From Phoebastria nigripes (taxonomy: Eukaryota; Chordata; Aves; Procellariiformes; Diomedeidae), in contig JAYKAV010003266.1 in the NCBI GenBank assembly GCA_035582835.1, positions 5,581,795 through 5,645,794 on the forward strand: a stretch of DNA of 64,000 nucleotides, written 5' to 3'. Positions 11,038-23,600 of the stretch are shown here, piece by piece (the stretch's first letter is position 1; every line of letters starts with the position of its first letter). The position numbers and the translations under genes are program-made. Below the pieces are notes generated by a model, which made no database searches, was not told where the DNA came from, and saw only the letters and a list, made by a program, of their open reading frames with translations.

Positions 11038-14000
11038 ATGTCCAGAAGGGCAGAAATACTGATGGAAAGGTAAATACCAAAAGAGCAAATAAAGAATGAT
11101 GTGGCCAATGTACTGGAAGCAATCGAAGTAGGATGGGGGTTGTTGCTTTGCTGTGATTAAATCTTGTTGAATGATTTATTATCGGGTGGTCGCATGGCTT
11201 TGGTGTTGGCTTGGGTGAACGAAACTTGCCTTCTTGATCCAAAAAAAGGTCAGGTTGGGGTGGGTGGGTGTGCTTGTGCATTGTGATGATGCTCATCTAG
11301 AGTGAGCGGAGGCTGATGCCCGGCTCCAGGGCGGTTTGTAAGCTGAGTGTGCCGGATTTCAGTGCTGGCTTCCCGTGTTCTGTTCAGTAGTGGAAAAAGT
11401 CTGGTTTGGGTCTGGTTTTCTGAAGGGTCAAATTGGTTTCGGAAGTAGAGCCACCACGAGGCACTGGCATGGCGCTCTGTTTTTTCAATAGTAACATCTC
11501 CTGTTTAATTTTGCTTGTAAATGTGGAGGAAAAGGGTGATGGGAAAGGCAAGGACCAGGCGCTCCAAGCTCCGTTAGCAGCCCTACGCTGGTGAGAGCTC
11601 ATGGAGGGGCTGCGTCATCGCAAGGTGCTCAGCCAATATTGGCAGTGACTGAGGAGATCTGCAAAAGCCCACTCTTGCAAGAGCTCGCTCCAGGCCTCTC
11701 CAAGGGCTGGAAGCACCCGGCCTTGCTGGGGAGTGTTTGGGGTTTTTTTAGCAGGCAATACTTTAAGGGGAGATACTAAAAAATCTGGGTTGTGCGATTC
11801 ATCAGAGGCGCTCCTGGCGTGTAGTTTTTCATCGTCGTATGGGAATACGTTGCGATAGGAAGATACAGCACCACGGTATCTGGATGATACCCTTGCTGGA
11901 TCAAACCCTCTGGATGATAACCAGGCTCTCCCTCTCAGACGTGCCCAGCTCGTCTCCCCCCTCCCCACAGTTTCGCTTTCTTTATCAGCGGTGTCTATAG
12001 CCCGTCATAAAACCTTGCGTGTGCAGTCTGCATAAGGAGCACTCAGATAACAACTATAAAAGGGGTTGATCATTTACTGGGAACATAAACAGTCTCGGAC
12101 ACCCAAAGCAAAATGGGGGTGATTTCCATCGTGCCCAACCTGACTGCGCAGCATCCTGGGGAAAGCAAAAATCAGGCTGAAAATGTTGTTTTCCTCCACA
12201 GCCACGTGCAGGCTCTGGCTGCGGAGAAGCCTCGGTGGGATGTGGGGAGGCAGCCATCGGGCAAGATCCTCTCGCTGGACAGGCAAGGGGCCAAGAAAGT
12301 GCTGGAGATCTATGTCAGGCGCTCGCTGAGCTGCTGCGAAAACTCGCTGGAGGCCAAAAAAACACTTCAGCAGAGAGCCGGAGGGCGAGCGAGGAAGGCA
12401 GGCGGGCTGCAACGGTCGAAAAGCGACTTCTGCAAGGATTCGTGTGCCAAACTCAGCCCCAAGAAGGACCAGGAGGAGGGACCCGAAGCACCGGACCTGC
12501 ATGATGACAGCAAAGCTCCCAGGGAGGTCCCTAATGAGGAGCTGGAGCCCAAGAGGAAAAGCACAAAAAACTCTTCCCAGGGCAAAACCCAACGCACCTG
12601 GTTCAAAAGTTTCTTAAATTTCCTCTTCAAGAAGAGCCCTGAGGATCAGAAGGAAAACAGAGGGCAAAAAGCAAAGGAGAAAGATGCCAAAGCTCCTCAC
12701 AGCTCCAAACCAGACGGGGCCAAAAGACCCGGAGGGGACTTGAGCACATCCCCGCCGCTGGGCAGAGCCCCGAAGAGGAGACCCAGCCTCAAGAGGGTTT
12801 TCTCCTTCAAGAAGCATGTGGAGGAGGAGCGGGGAGAGATGGCAGCCGGGGCGAGGGCCAAGCGACCCAGCTGCCTTCCCCTGTGGCACATCCAGGCGCC
12901 GACCACGCCAGGTGGGACCCCCACCACCCCTAACCCTGACCCTAAACCAACCCTACTGCCAACGGGACCTCCGTTGGGCTTCTTTTGGGAAAGCTATAGT
13001 GTTTAGTGCTGGTTTCTAACCTAAGCATCACCCTCCCGGTGCTTTCTGGGGTTTGGGATAGGTTTTGGGGACTCCAATCTCAACCTGCTGCCCCAGGAAA
13101 GGGTCAATCTGCCCGTGCTTTGAGCACACGTCATTGCTCCAACTTGTGAGCGCAGCAAGTTACCCCAAGCGAGCTGCTCAGCAGTAACCATCCAAGCACA
13201 GGTTTTCCCCCTCTGGCAAACAAGTGACATGGTGGTTTAGTTTAAATCTGCATTCGGGACCTGAGATTAAATCTTAAGCCACTGTAGGGCCAATGTTAAG
13301 CTGCTTTCGATTTGCTGCGGGGAAGGGTGCAGGCAGCCGGCGCGGCAGGCAGAGCCCAAGGGACATCCCCGTCCCCACCCCAGCCCTTCCCCTGCCGAAA
13401 AGCCGGTGCAGGGATTTCTGCGAAGCTTCGGTGGATTCGGGGCACGTTGCAGCCGCTCGGTTACGGTTCAGAGAGCACAGCCCCATCGTTCACCGGTGGT
13501 ATGCACTAATCCAGGGTGGGCATGAGCACCACGTGGATGCAGTCACCGCTGCGGCTGCTTTTCCCTTTCAATCAAAGGCCAAAAAAAAAAAAATCCTTGC
13601 TTCTGAATACGTGTTTTTCTTCCAGCGGACGTGGAGCAGCCCGATGGTTACTACACACGAGTCTCGGAAGAGATCGGGCTGATCGTGCAGGGCAGTGAGA
13701 GCCAGGGGAGCAAAGCAGGTGGATGCGGGGAGCCACCACGGCCAGCCGGCACCGATGGGGTTGGTGAGTGTTGCCCTTGCAAGCGCTTCATCGCTGGCAT
13801 GTATAGAAAACATATGTGCATGTGACTTGTCCCCATGCAGAGCCCGCACAGGACCCAAATCCTTCAGGGGTTTGAACCCGGGCTTCAATCCTGACCCAGG
13901 GGCTTATGTGACCCGAACAGTCATATGAAGACTTTGGGGGAGATTTTCAGCATCAGGGCTTGATTTGGGGAGAGAGAAATTCAAAGGCAGGAGGGTGGTT

Positions 14001-15209
14001 TTGCTGGTTGAGGATAACAGGACACTTGGCAATAGGCTGAAATGGGTTTTGGAGGGATGGAGGTGGATAAAGATTGCTCAGGGAATTTTTTGTGGGGACT
14101 AAACAGCATCTGGGTGTGAGGCTTGGAGAAAGGGTTGGAGATAACATGGGATCTCTCTGCAGATGAAGCCATCAGGAGAATTGTTGCCCTGCTCCGGAGT
14201 GCAGGAGATGAGCTGGACAGGCAGGTGAGAGGAGAGCTGTGGTCAGCTGGATGGGGTTGAGGGAATTTGGGCCAAGCTCTGTACTGTTGTAAAATACAGC
14301 AACACCATCGATTTCCCTGGTGCAGGGAAACGCTCCGTAAAATCAAAGAAATGTCATCTTTTAATTCCCCGACTGGGTGTGATCGTGGCTGTCTCTCTGT
14401 CCTCCCTCAACTGCAATCCTAGCCTGGAGCGAAGGCATCAATGCAAGGATGACACACCGAGTTATTCGCTCGTAATGTGTATTCACTTGCTTCTTAACCA
14501 GGTGAAGGAAGATGCACGGCTACGGATGTTCTTCAGAGACATGTCCTACAGCTCCTTCAAGAATTTGGCCGATGCCTACGTCCGCAAGGAAATGACGGCC
14601 AGCAGACCCGACGTCAACCCCCAAGAGATCCAGTTTGCCTTCGCAGTGCATCTCACCGCCAAGGTGGCGGGCATCTGCAACCAGGCAGTGAACAGGATCA
14701 TGGGCTTTGGCACCCGCTACCTGGAAGATTCATTTGCACCCTTGGCTTACAGCAAAATTCTCCAGGTAGGGAGGAGGACCGAGTCCAGGGCTGAGCTTCC
14801 AGCAGCAAGTTAGGACAAGTGCTGTAATTTTAGGGTGATCAATAGACCAGGGTGGGTAGCAGTCATGCTGGCTCATACTGGGGGGGTGACCGGGTGCTGG
14901 ATCTTGCCCTGTGCTGTTTGGGCTGCCTTTGCCTCTCTCCAACGTGAGCATGGTCCATGCACACACAAGGAGCAGGACTTGCTTTGCTCCCTGCCCGCTG
15001 CGTCTCCGCAGCCAGGAGATGCCCTGTAGTGCANGGCATTGCTGCAACCTGGTGTAACCGCAGCTCTCCTGGGGGAGAATTTCCTCCTCAAGCCATCTAG
15101 AAGACCAATAGCACCAGCTCAGTTTGGGAAGGGACCTCACAGATGTTTTCTTCTGTCTTAGCAGGACAAAGAAAAGTTTAGCACAGACAACTGCGAGAGC
15201 CCGGACTGA
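11038..15209 (+). CDS. BNIP5: BNIP5-like (C6orf222) BH3-containing protein, 6 exons
   Basis: Proposed exons: 11038-11069, 12202-12911, 13626-13763, 14163-14224, 14502-14765 and 15165-15209 (TGA). They total 1251 nt (416 residues); all junctions are GT/AG and in frame. Exon 2 is basic and Ser/Lys-rich; two blocks resemble mammalian BNIP5, RTWFKSFLNFLFKKSPEDQK and the RPSLKRVFSFKKH...KRPSCLPLW segment. Exon 4 encodes little besides IRRIVALLRSAGDELDRQ, which fits the BH3 consensus LxxxGDE and implies binding to BCL2-type proteins. Exon 5 (88 codons) looks helical and conserved, with no recognised fold. The start is uncertain: the ATG at 12113 has its own TATA box at 12055 and reads into exon 2 without splicing, giving a different N-terminus. 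I prefer the spliced start because exon 2 is preceded by a strong acceptor (ttgttttcctccacag) and the join keeps frame (AG|C = Ser). Little is known of the function. The neighbours ETV7 and PNPLA1 are the expected ones. Confidence 0.88.
12055..12062 (+). promoter_or_regulatory. Alternative BNIP5 TATA box
   Basis: TATAAAAG lies 58 bases before the ATG at 12113. If used, it would make an unspliced first exon running to the donor at 12911 and an N-terminus beginning MGVISIVPNL. Confidence 0.45.
12928..12955. repeat. Degenerate telomere-like CCCTAA cluster
   Basis: CCCTAA, CCCTGA, CCCTAAA and CCAACCCTA occur back to back in the BNIP5 intron, 17 bases past the exon 2 donor. The other strand is G-rich in four short runs and could form a quadruplex. 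Confidence 0.6.
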
Positions 15210-15615
15210 CATCGGCTGCTCCGAAGGGCATGCGGTGCCTGGGAACCCAAGGATGCAGATTTACTGATGGGGGGGGACAGTCCCTGTTGGTGACCTGGAT
15301 GTGGGGTGATTTTCTGAGCTGTGGATTTAAAATCTCCTAAGGAAAACCACAGCGATAGCCACAGCAGCATGAAATGCTTAAAACCCACCTGGCTGCTGGC
15401 AAAGAGTCTGTAAATGAAACAAACCCCAAATTTCACCCTGTATTTGCATTTTAGCTCTCACCAAGTGCATGTGTTGAACCTCATGGTTTGTTTGTGTTCA
15501 TGTATGTGTATTTATTTACCTGCTTTTCTATACGTATCTGTGAATGTACAACATAATTTTTGTAGCTTCTGCTGTCAGCCAAGTGTCCGGTTCAGGAAAA
15601 AAACCCTAAAACTCA

Positions 15616-15621
15616 AATAAA
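15616..15621 (+). terminator. BNIP5 poly(A) signal AATAAA
   Basis: Canonical AATAAA about 410 bases after the BNIP5 stop codon, with T/G-rich sequence following. It is the first such hexamer downstream. Confidence 0.55.
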
Positions 15622-18600
15622 TTGTCCCTAAATGACAGCTAGGCTTGTCTAATGGGTGATATGTATGGACGTTATACATGGAATAACGTTTGCTTTGCTA
15701 CAGCTGTTGTGGGCTGCTCCTTTCAAGCAGTGAAAACAAAGGGAGTCTTACAGCAGATACATGGTGCGGCTCTGCTATTTATTACTATTTATAGCCATTC
15801 CCTTTCCAGCAGAAGGAGATTTATTAGCCAAAGCAGCTTGATCTGACACCAAGAACTGGGTAAAGCTTGTTCCCAAGTGGCGCAGGAGCTGCCCTCGCTG
15901 TCGCTCCCTCGAGGACCGAGGGGATTTACGGCTGCCGGGGTCTCACCTACGAGGTCTAAGAAGATGTGAAATGTCAAAGCGATTAAACCCTAATCGCTGG
16001 GAATGTTCCCAGCTAATCTTTGCCCAGACCCCTAAGTAGGGCCATGGATTAAGGCAGCTTGGGGCCGGGGGGGATTGCCAGCGCTCAGCACAGTGCCACG
16101 GGCAGGAGCATCTCCCTTGCCAGGGTTGGACCCAGCCTGGGGTGAAGGGGACAAAATTTTGGGGCTTGCAGCGTGCAAGAGGAGGGATGATCTAGTGGGT
16201 TGAAGGTGGTGATGGNGGCAAACAAACCCGCGGGTCTGAGTCAGTGCCATGCATGGGGTGACAGTCCCNCATCTGCCCAGCACTGCTCTCTTACCCTCCT
16301 CTCTCCTGGAGGACACGATCTTTTCAGTCCTTGTAAACCCTAAGTAAAACAAAATGAAGAAGCACAGTCCTTGTAAGAAGGAAGGAGCCCTTCCCCACGA
16401 AGATCAACACTCCCCTGTTTGCAAAGCCTTTAAGGAAACGTTTTAGAGCCGCAGAGGGTTGAATCACCTGCTGCTGAAAAGCCCCAAGGAGGGGGGATAC
16501 CTTGCAGGGGCTCCGTCTAATTTAGCCCAGGGTAATTAGGACTGTGAAAAACATCAAATCCCACTCCTGGGTCCTGCCTGGTGATGCCAGCAACAAGCAC
16601 AGCACCAACACCGTGTTTCCTTTTGGCCGGGAACCAAGCTGGGAGACTTTTACTGCAGGAGAAACTGAAACAGCTCTNGCCTGTTTGCAAACCATCACGA
16701 TGTTCCCGTCCCCTGCCCGGAGCCCCGGGGGACTGCGCTGGGGCTGTGACAGGGGCAGGGCAAGCTGGTGTTGGGGACGTGGTGGGGACCTGGNGGGAGG
16801 ATCACGCGATGCCCCTATTTGTTTTGCATCTGAGTTCATGAGGTGCCAGGTGTGGGTTGGGATTTGCATGGAGCAGAAAAGGGTTTTGTCTCCTTGTGGA
16901 CTTCCCAGAGGACATCATCTTACCTCGGCACGTGGGACACACCTGCTGGGCAAAACACCGGTGAGAAAAACAACTCGTCTCTCCCATTTCCTTCTCCTGC
17001 GCTTTTCCCGATATCACGGCTGAACTAAATATCCTCGTTCTGTGGTTGCCGGACCTTTCCCCACCCATCGGGGCAGCGGTGCNGGCGAAACAAGGAGCAA
17101 AACTTGCACGGCGCTTTGCACAACGGGCTCCTGGTCCCAAATAACCCAACCCAAAGCAGGGGTGCTGCTCCAGCCCGGTGCAGTGGGATGAGGATGGGAG
17201 CAGCCACGTTAGTGCAGCACCCTGGGGCTGGCAGCTCCCGGAGCCCAGGTCCCTTCTCATGAGTCACTCCAGCATCTTGGCTTAATCTCTTAGTTATAAA
17301 ATTGAGAACCTGATTGCTTGTGGCCACTGAAGATATTAAGAAGGTATTAAAGAAGGGCAGGGTTTTGATCAGTTTCCAACTCTTGGTATTACCTTCATCC
17401 TTCCCTAAACGCCCTGCCGTGGCTTCAAACAGCTAAAGCAATTGCCTCGCCTGAAAATCCCTGGGATCACGGACACCAGCCATCTGGGCACTGATCCTGC
17501 CCGGGCAGAAAGCAGCTCCGCACCCCGCACAGCCCCCTGCCCGCCCTGTGCGCAATACGAGCGGTGGGGGCCTTTTCCCGAAAGCATCTCAGGCTGCTTC
17601 TGGGATCTTGCGTCTCTGAAGTCGTTAGTCCTCGCTAATCCTTCTTTGTTGAGCGCCAGGTGGGGGAGGGCAGCTTAGAAAATCAGCCTGGCACTTAATG
17701 AGCCAATTAATGCAAAATTCGCTGTCACTAAGAGGATGATGACAAGGTTTCATCTCACGGGAGCGTGGCACTGGGCCAGGGAGGATGCTGTCCCCTAGGA
17801 TGCTGAGGATGCTGTCCCCTAGGATGCTGTCCCCTAGGATGCTGTCCCCTAGGATGCTGTCTGGAGGCCTCGGTGTTTGCAGCAGGACAGGGTGCAGGGC
17901 AGATTTTGCATGCCCGCCCCCCCTGCCTTGAGAAGCCCCCCGTAATTCATTGCAGGACAGGGCGATTTGTGGGAAATGCTGTGATGTGGCTGTGCATCCC
18001 CTCGGCTGGCAGATCCCCAAGGTGTGTCCCCAAAGCCTAGCTCCTCTTGGGCTTTGAGGATCTCAAGGGGAGCCCGCGGTATCTGAGGCATGCCGTGAAG
18101 TCCTCGCAGGTCTGAGCTGCCGACTTTCGGGGTGCTACCCTCCCCTTGCCAGGTCAGACGTCTCCTGTCCTTCCCTGTGCACGGACACTCGTCCTCTTGT
18201 CCGTCCTGCCTTGCCTCCCCTGCCCCTCTCCTGGGGCTGGCCCTGCCTTGGCGTGGGGCTGTGCTGTCTGCTGGGCTTTCTCCTTGTTAGGGACCTTCTT
18301 GCATTCACCGTGCACCTCCCCATGGAGCTACTCACTTGTCTTCTTGCAGGGATAACAGCTTTTTTGTGGCCACCACACCGTNCTTCATCATCCAGCTCTG
18401 GGAATGGAAAAGCCCATTTAATACGTTACTTCACGGCAGCTGCAAGGGAAGAAACTATTACAAGATGCTGGAAGGAGAGCCTGGGGGAAGAATATCTCCT
18501 GGCTCAGCTCAGTTGGGGTTCAGTTCAGTTGCGCTCACAAGGTGCTCCTGGAGCACCACATTTTGTAGCAAGTCCAGCCCCTACGAGGAAACTATCCTCA

Positions 18601-20359
18601 TGCCGTGCACTGGATGAAGAAGCGTGTTCCCACAGGTCCCATGGGATCGTTTACACCTTTCCCGAAGCTTGGCAGTTGGGGCTGGGCTTGACCGAGGTGG
18701 TGCAAGTGCTGAGTGAAGCAGGAGCATCCCACGCCTCTTCTATGTAGTGCCTGTTGAACTCCCTGGGGACCTGATAAACATAATTGGCAGAGTTAATGCA
18801 CAGAGAACATGGAAACAATTTCTTCCAGTGTGCAAACACTCATGCACTTCTGATGCACTTGCGTGTGTGGATCAGTTGCAGTGAGAGATGATACTTTTTG
18901 CCTTTCTTCTNCCTGCAGTTGTTTGCCAGTGCTGGAAGAAAGTCCTTTACATGAAGGAACTTACTTTCCCAAGGGCTGGATGAGACAGCGGCGTGAATCA
19001 CGCAGATCCAAGCTCAGATATCACCAGAAGACTGGTAGAAAGGCTGGAATGTGTGGGAGACTCACCCAATGAGGGGATAATGTAAAACCAACATCAAACA
19101 CTGGAAAGACAAGAAATGAGAAGACCGAATCCAGTAAGGCTGTGTATCTACAGCAGGACATGGTCACATGCAAATGCCCTAATTCAAGCAGTTGTTCACC
19201 TCCAGGATAGTCCAAATAACGTTTCAATATATCTTTGAGCTGACAACTTGCTCCTGCTTGTCCTGTCATCCAGGCAGCAGCTGTCGAGGACGGCCTTGGC
19301 CATGCCNAGTGACATTTATCTGGGGGGATTGGCAGGCAATATTCACCCGCTGATGGGCAGCTACCAGCGAAACTTCAACCCTGGGACATTTTGCACATCG
19401 AGGTGGGGGTCTCTGCCCGCAGGTATCGCACAGGACACAACTCTCGTCGTGGGGACCCAGCGATGGCTGGAGAGGCCAAGGAAAAATGTATGGAAATTTG
19501 GGGTGAAACAGCATTGCAAAGGTTGTATCAGGATGCTGGGACCATCCTCTGTTTTCTTGTACTGTCCTGGCCAGGCTGGTGCATCAACACGGGGAATGAG
19601 AGCTCTCTCCTTCAGCCTGTTATTATACACATGCCCATGTTATGTATATATATACACCACCTTGAATGTAACATACGTAATATTCATTATACAGTGTGCA
19701 TGCTATATGTATTTGGACAACATAAGCAATACAGTATTTAGTAATATTTAATAAATACATCTGTGTAAAATGGCAATTTTTATTCTGCATGTTGGCAGCA
19801 GCATTAGGTTATTAAGGCTGAAAAGACACTAGAAATCTACTGAATTTCTCCCTATTTTTTTAACTATCACCCAGCCAATGAAGACAGCCCAAAGGCAGTT
19901 TGATTTTGGTTCAGTAACCCCAGCTTTGGGGAACACGGTGCTGCTGCGGGCATCCTTCTGGGGCCTTATAGAGCACAGTGCTGGAGGGAGGGAAGAGAAA
20001 AGCAAATGCAGCTCCCTGTTTTTCCCCCCCAAAGGATATCCAAGAGTTAGGTAAGGACAAAACTCTTCCAATAGGGAGCAAATATAAGCAGTATTTCCAA
20101 ACCTAATCCAACGTAACGCCCTGCAGCCACACCTTGTGTAACATCCTCTGGCTTTAAGTGTCTTATACAAGCCTTTACTCACTCAGTACTGAGCTGTGCC
20201 TAAGCTGGGATTGATGAAGAATCCTATTTAGGAAAACACCCTTTATGAAGAAAGCATGAAGCAAAGAGGAAATTTTGCATGGATGTTTCCAAGTGTGACG
20301 GGCGCAGTAATGCGGGGACCATCTCCAGGAGGGCTCCCAGGGCACTTCAGATCACTTGG
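15622..20359. other. Intergenic BNIP5-PNPLA1 copy A
   Basis: No exon with family resemblance was found. The region holds a short minisatellite at 17.78-17.86 kb and AT-rich stretches near 19.6-19.8 kb. Open frames here are short and mutually overlapping on both strands. Confidence 0.6.
17781..17862. repeat. 15-bp minisatellite (AGGATGCTGTCCCCT)n
   Basis: About five tandem units of AGGATGCTGTCCCCT, with one shortened unit after the first copy. On the minus strand it is translated as repeated GDSIL residues, which is a by-product rather than a gene. Confidence 0.9.
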
Positions 20360-20369
20360 TATAAAAAAG
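20360..20369 (+). promoter_or_regulatory. TATA box of PNPLA1-like copy A
   Basis: TATAAAAAAG(G) predicts a start near 20390 and a 5' UTR of about 265 bases, unless a small intron is removed. The element is identical to the upstream BNIP5 TATA box. Confidence 0.55.
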
Positions 20370-20656
20370 GAGCCTTGATTCAGCCCTGAGCATCTGAGCT
20401 GGCTGTGGTCAAGGATTACAAGAGCTGTTTTGATCAGGGGAAAAATTCTGTTTTTAGCACAGGCAGCAATTAAAATAGCTCGTGAATCTAAACACCTCGG
20501 TGAGCTGTCATAAAAGGAGGTAGAAAATCCATCTTCTGGACTCCTCCGCAGCCAGATATGAGCCTGGAGAAAGCAGAGGAGAAGAGAGCTTGAGGTTCAC
20601 CTGGTGAAAAAGGACAACCCAAGACATCGAGCCAGATACGCCAATTTGATCTTGAG

Positions 20657-23600
20657 ATGGCTGAGGTGGATCTCCGAGGTTCGAGCACCCCTTTCTCGCT
20701 CTCGTTTTCGGGCAGTGGCTTTCTCGCCCTGTACCAGGTTGGGGTGGTGCAGTCCCTCCTGGAGCTGGCTCCTGAACTCCTCAAGTCCGCGTGCAAGGTC
20801 TATGGGTCGTCCGCCGGCTCGCTCATCGCCGCTGCCGTGGTGTGTGGCATCGGTCTCGGTAAGACAATTATTGCCTGGATTTCCTTACCATAGATTTTTT
20901 ATTTCAAAATAGAAATAGAGGAGCTAATGCCTTAAAGCACCAGTGGAGATGCGATACTGGTGTAACTTGTATCACTCACAAGGCATAAAAGAAATCTGCA
21001 GATGTTGCCACTTTTGGCAGCCACCCTGGAGCAATTTTGGGTGGTGTAAGCTGAAAAAGCCGGTTATTACTGTCTGAATGTTATCTCAGATGGTCAGGTA
21101 GATACTGCACNTGTAAATCTGGACATACCTGTATTTTATTGGCTCATTTTCCTGCTCCTGCTAAAGGAGCAGGTCTCCTTCTCTTCTGCTATGAGGTCTA
21201 AGGAGTGCTGAGATGTGTCCCAAAGCAAGTCTACGCGGCCGCGGTGGGCGGATATGCCCATGTAAAGCCCCCTTGTTCCCTATGGATCAGGTCCCTTGAC
21301 ATCCTTAGCTACGAAGGGACACGAGTGGCAGTCACAGCCCTGTTTGCATGTTGCGTTGGGTTATCCCACTCAACCTTCCCAACACAAGGCAAGATGTGGC
21401 ACGATTCCCGTTTCCAGACAGTGGAGTGCCTTTCCCCTTAGCAAAAGCTCAAGGGCTTGTCAGTGGGACATGCATGGGGGAACAGCAGTCCCCGCTCCAG
21501 CCCGGGGCTGGGGTTTATCTTATTGCTGCAAAAGAGGTTTTACTCTGAACCTCTTTAGACAATGTGGAAACAGGCCCCCCTAACAATAAGATCATCTATG
21601 TGTAGAATTAATTCAGAGCAGTTAATCCACTTTTAATAATCACATCCTCCCACATTTCCAATTAGTGTCCATGTGTAAACAAGTGTACACAAGACTTAAG
21701 TCTTCAAAGGCTGATCCAAGCCCTGCTTCAAGCAATGGGGAAATTTAGGAGGAGCNCGGGTTTTAGGATCCAAATAATGATGGAGGAAGCAGGGAGGAAA
21801 CACGCAGTTCCTGAAACCTCTGGTGGATGCTAGAACCACTCTGCTGGAGCTAAAAATAATTCAAAACTTTGGCAAATATATTTAGACAAAGCAGAAAGGA
21901 ACCTTTCTGCCCATATGGGGATGAACTCCGCTACAAATCAGCAAGGGTCCCAAAACTTTCCTCTCTGATTCCTCATGCTGGTGTAACTGGATGGAGCTGG
22001 GGCTGTCCAGCAGGTATAAATCAGTTTGGTAATTGCTCTTGCTGTGGGCACCAGTGCTGAAATGGGGGTCTGCTTCACGGGGGATGGTAGGCACCATCCG
22101 CTTAGAGGTGCTGAGATGGTCTTGTGCCCAAAACATCTTCCCCAGGAGAAGAAAAGACCTTTTGGGTAGTGATGACTCTGGTTGGGTTTCTAATAAGGAA
22201 AATGAATGGCACAAACTCTGTCAAATTCACATTGGGGAGGATTGGGGCAAAAAGAGGGTTAAAGGTGTGTTTGGCTCCTGATGGGGTGTCCCATGGGGTG
22301 CCTGCAGTTGTGTACCCGGCCCCTGCCCTGACCCGGGCTGGGTGAGGAGCCCTGAGCTCTCTGAGCCAGGCTGTCCTCTGCCACCCCACAGGTCACCTCC
22401 TGGGCACGTGCTTGTCACCAGCAAGCTGGTGCAGGTGGGGACGGTCACGGCATCGCATGCCAGGGTCATCCCTTGCTCGCCCCGAGTCAAAGCCCCGTCC
22501 AGAGCCAAAGTCCTCAAAGCTGGGGTTGGCTCTCACCTCCTACCTGGCAGCTTGCGGGTGGTTTTTCCAGGTTTTCCCCCATTTCCAGGAAAGAAAGCAG
22601 CCAGACCGTGCCCAGCAGGTGCATCACCTGCCTGGGTGTCTCCGGCTCTTTTGGCATCCCTGAGGTCCCTGCGTGAACCCNCCGAGCATTAATCGTCACA
22701 CCACATGGCCTGAACATCTGCTCAAACATTTATAACCCCTCTTAATACCTGTGTTGCTCCAGTTGCCTTCGGGACACTCCATCTAATCCATCTGTTTGTC
22801 CGTGCTTTTAAAGCAATCTCACGAGACAGCCTGGAAACCTTTGCCCCTACAAAGCCATGGTGCTAAGGCAAGCCCACAGCTTTGTGCCTGTGCAGGGTCC
22901 TGGGGAGGCCACCTGGGCGCAAGGATGGCTTTTTGCAGCATTGGGGAGCTGGATAAGCTTTTTGCTGCAAGAGTTTAATCGCCCAAGGTAGGGTATTCCC
23001 CCAAGCGAGTTCCCCGTTTCAGCAAAGGGACCAAGTCCCTCCCTGGGATCTGGCTGNCTGCAGGGTTTGCAGTCTCTCCTCCCCCGTCACTGTGCAGCCT
23101 TTAAAACCCAGTGTCTCCTGAGCCCTCGGCCGGGGCTCTGCAGCTCTGCTCCTTTAATCCAGCTTCTGGGATGTGCAAACGCATGTAATGGCTATTAACA
23201 CTGGCTGGGAGGTCACNGGGAGAGCTCAGGTGAGAAGGGAGTCCCAGCACGGTGGAGCCAGGGTGCCTGGCTTGCAGGAAAGCCCTAAGCAGAGGAGGTG
23301 GGGGTCTGCCCCTTGTCTTCACCTTTGAGGCATCCCAGCTCCCCTGTGAAGCCTGGGGTTGCCCATGTGCAAAATCGGATGTGGAAGGCAGGAACGGGTT
23401 GTGCAAGTCACACTGGCACCGATAACTCGGTGTCTGCACCTGTGTCCCGCTTCCTGGGGCTCTTTGGAGCCTTTCCCTAACCCCCGGCCAGGCACATCTT
23501 GAGCACCCATCTCCAGTGCAGACGGGGATTTCACCAGTGGGTCGTGCTCTGCAATACGTTGTCCTTTGAGGACATCATGGGGGTGATCTCCCCCTTTCTG

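Noticed and set aside
12912..13006. BNIP5 ending at the in-frame stop 13004-13006
   Set aside because: A consensus donor at 12912 and four downstream exons with matching phases show that this is intron sequence, although intron retention is possible.
17625..18020. Minus-strand protein with GDSIL repeats
   Set aside because: The repeats come from the 15-bp minisatellite at 17.78-17.86 kb; GDSL lipase homology is not present.
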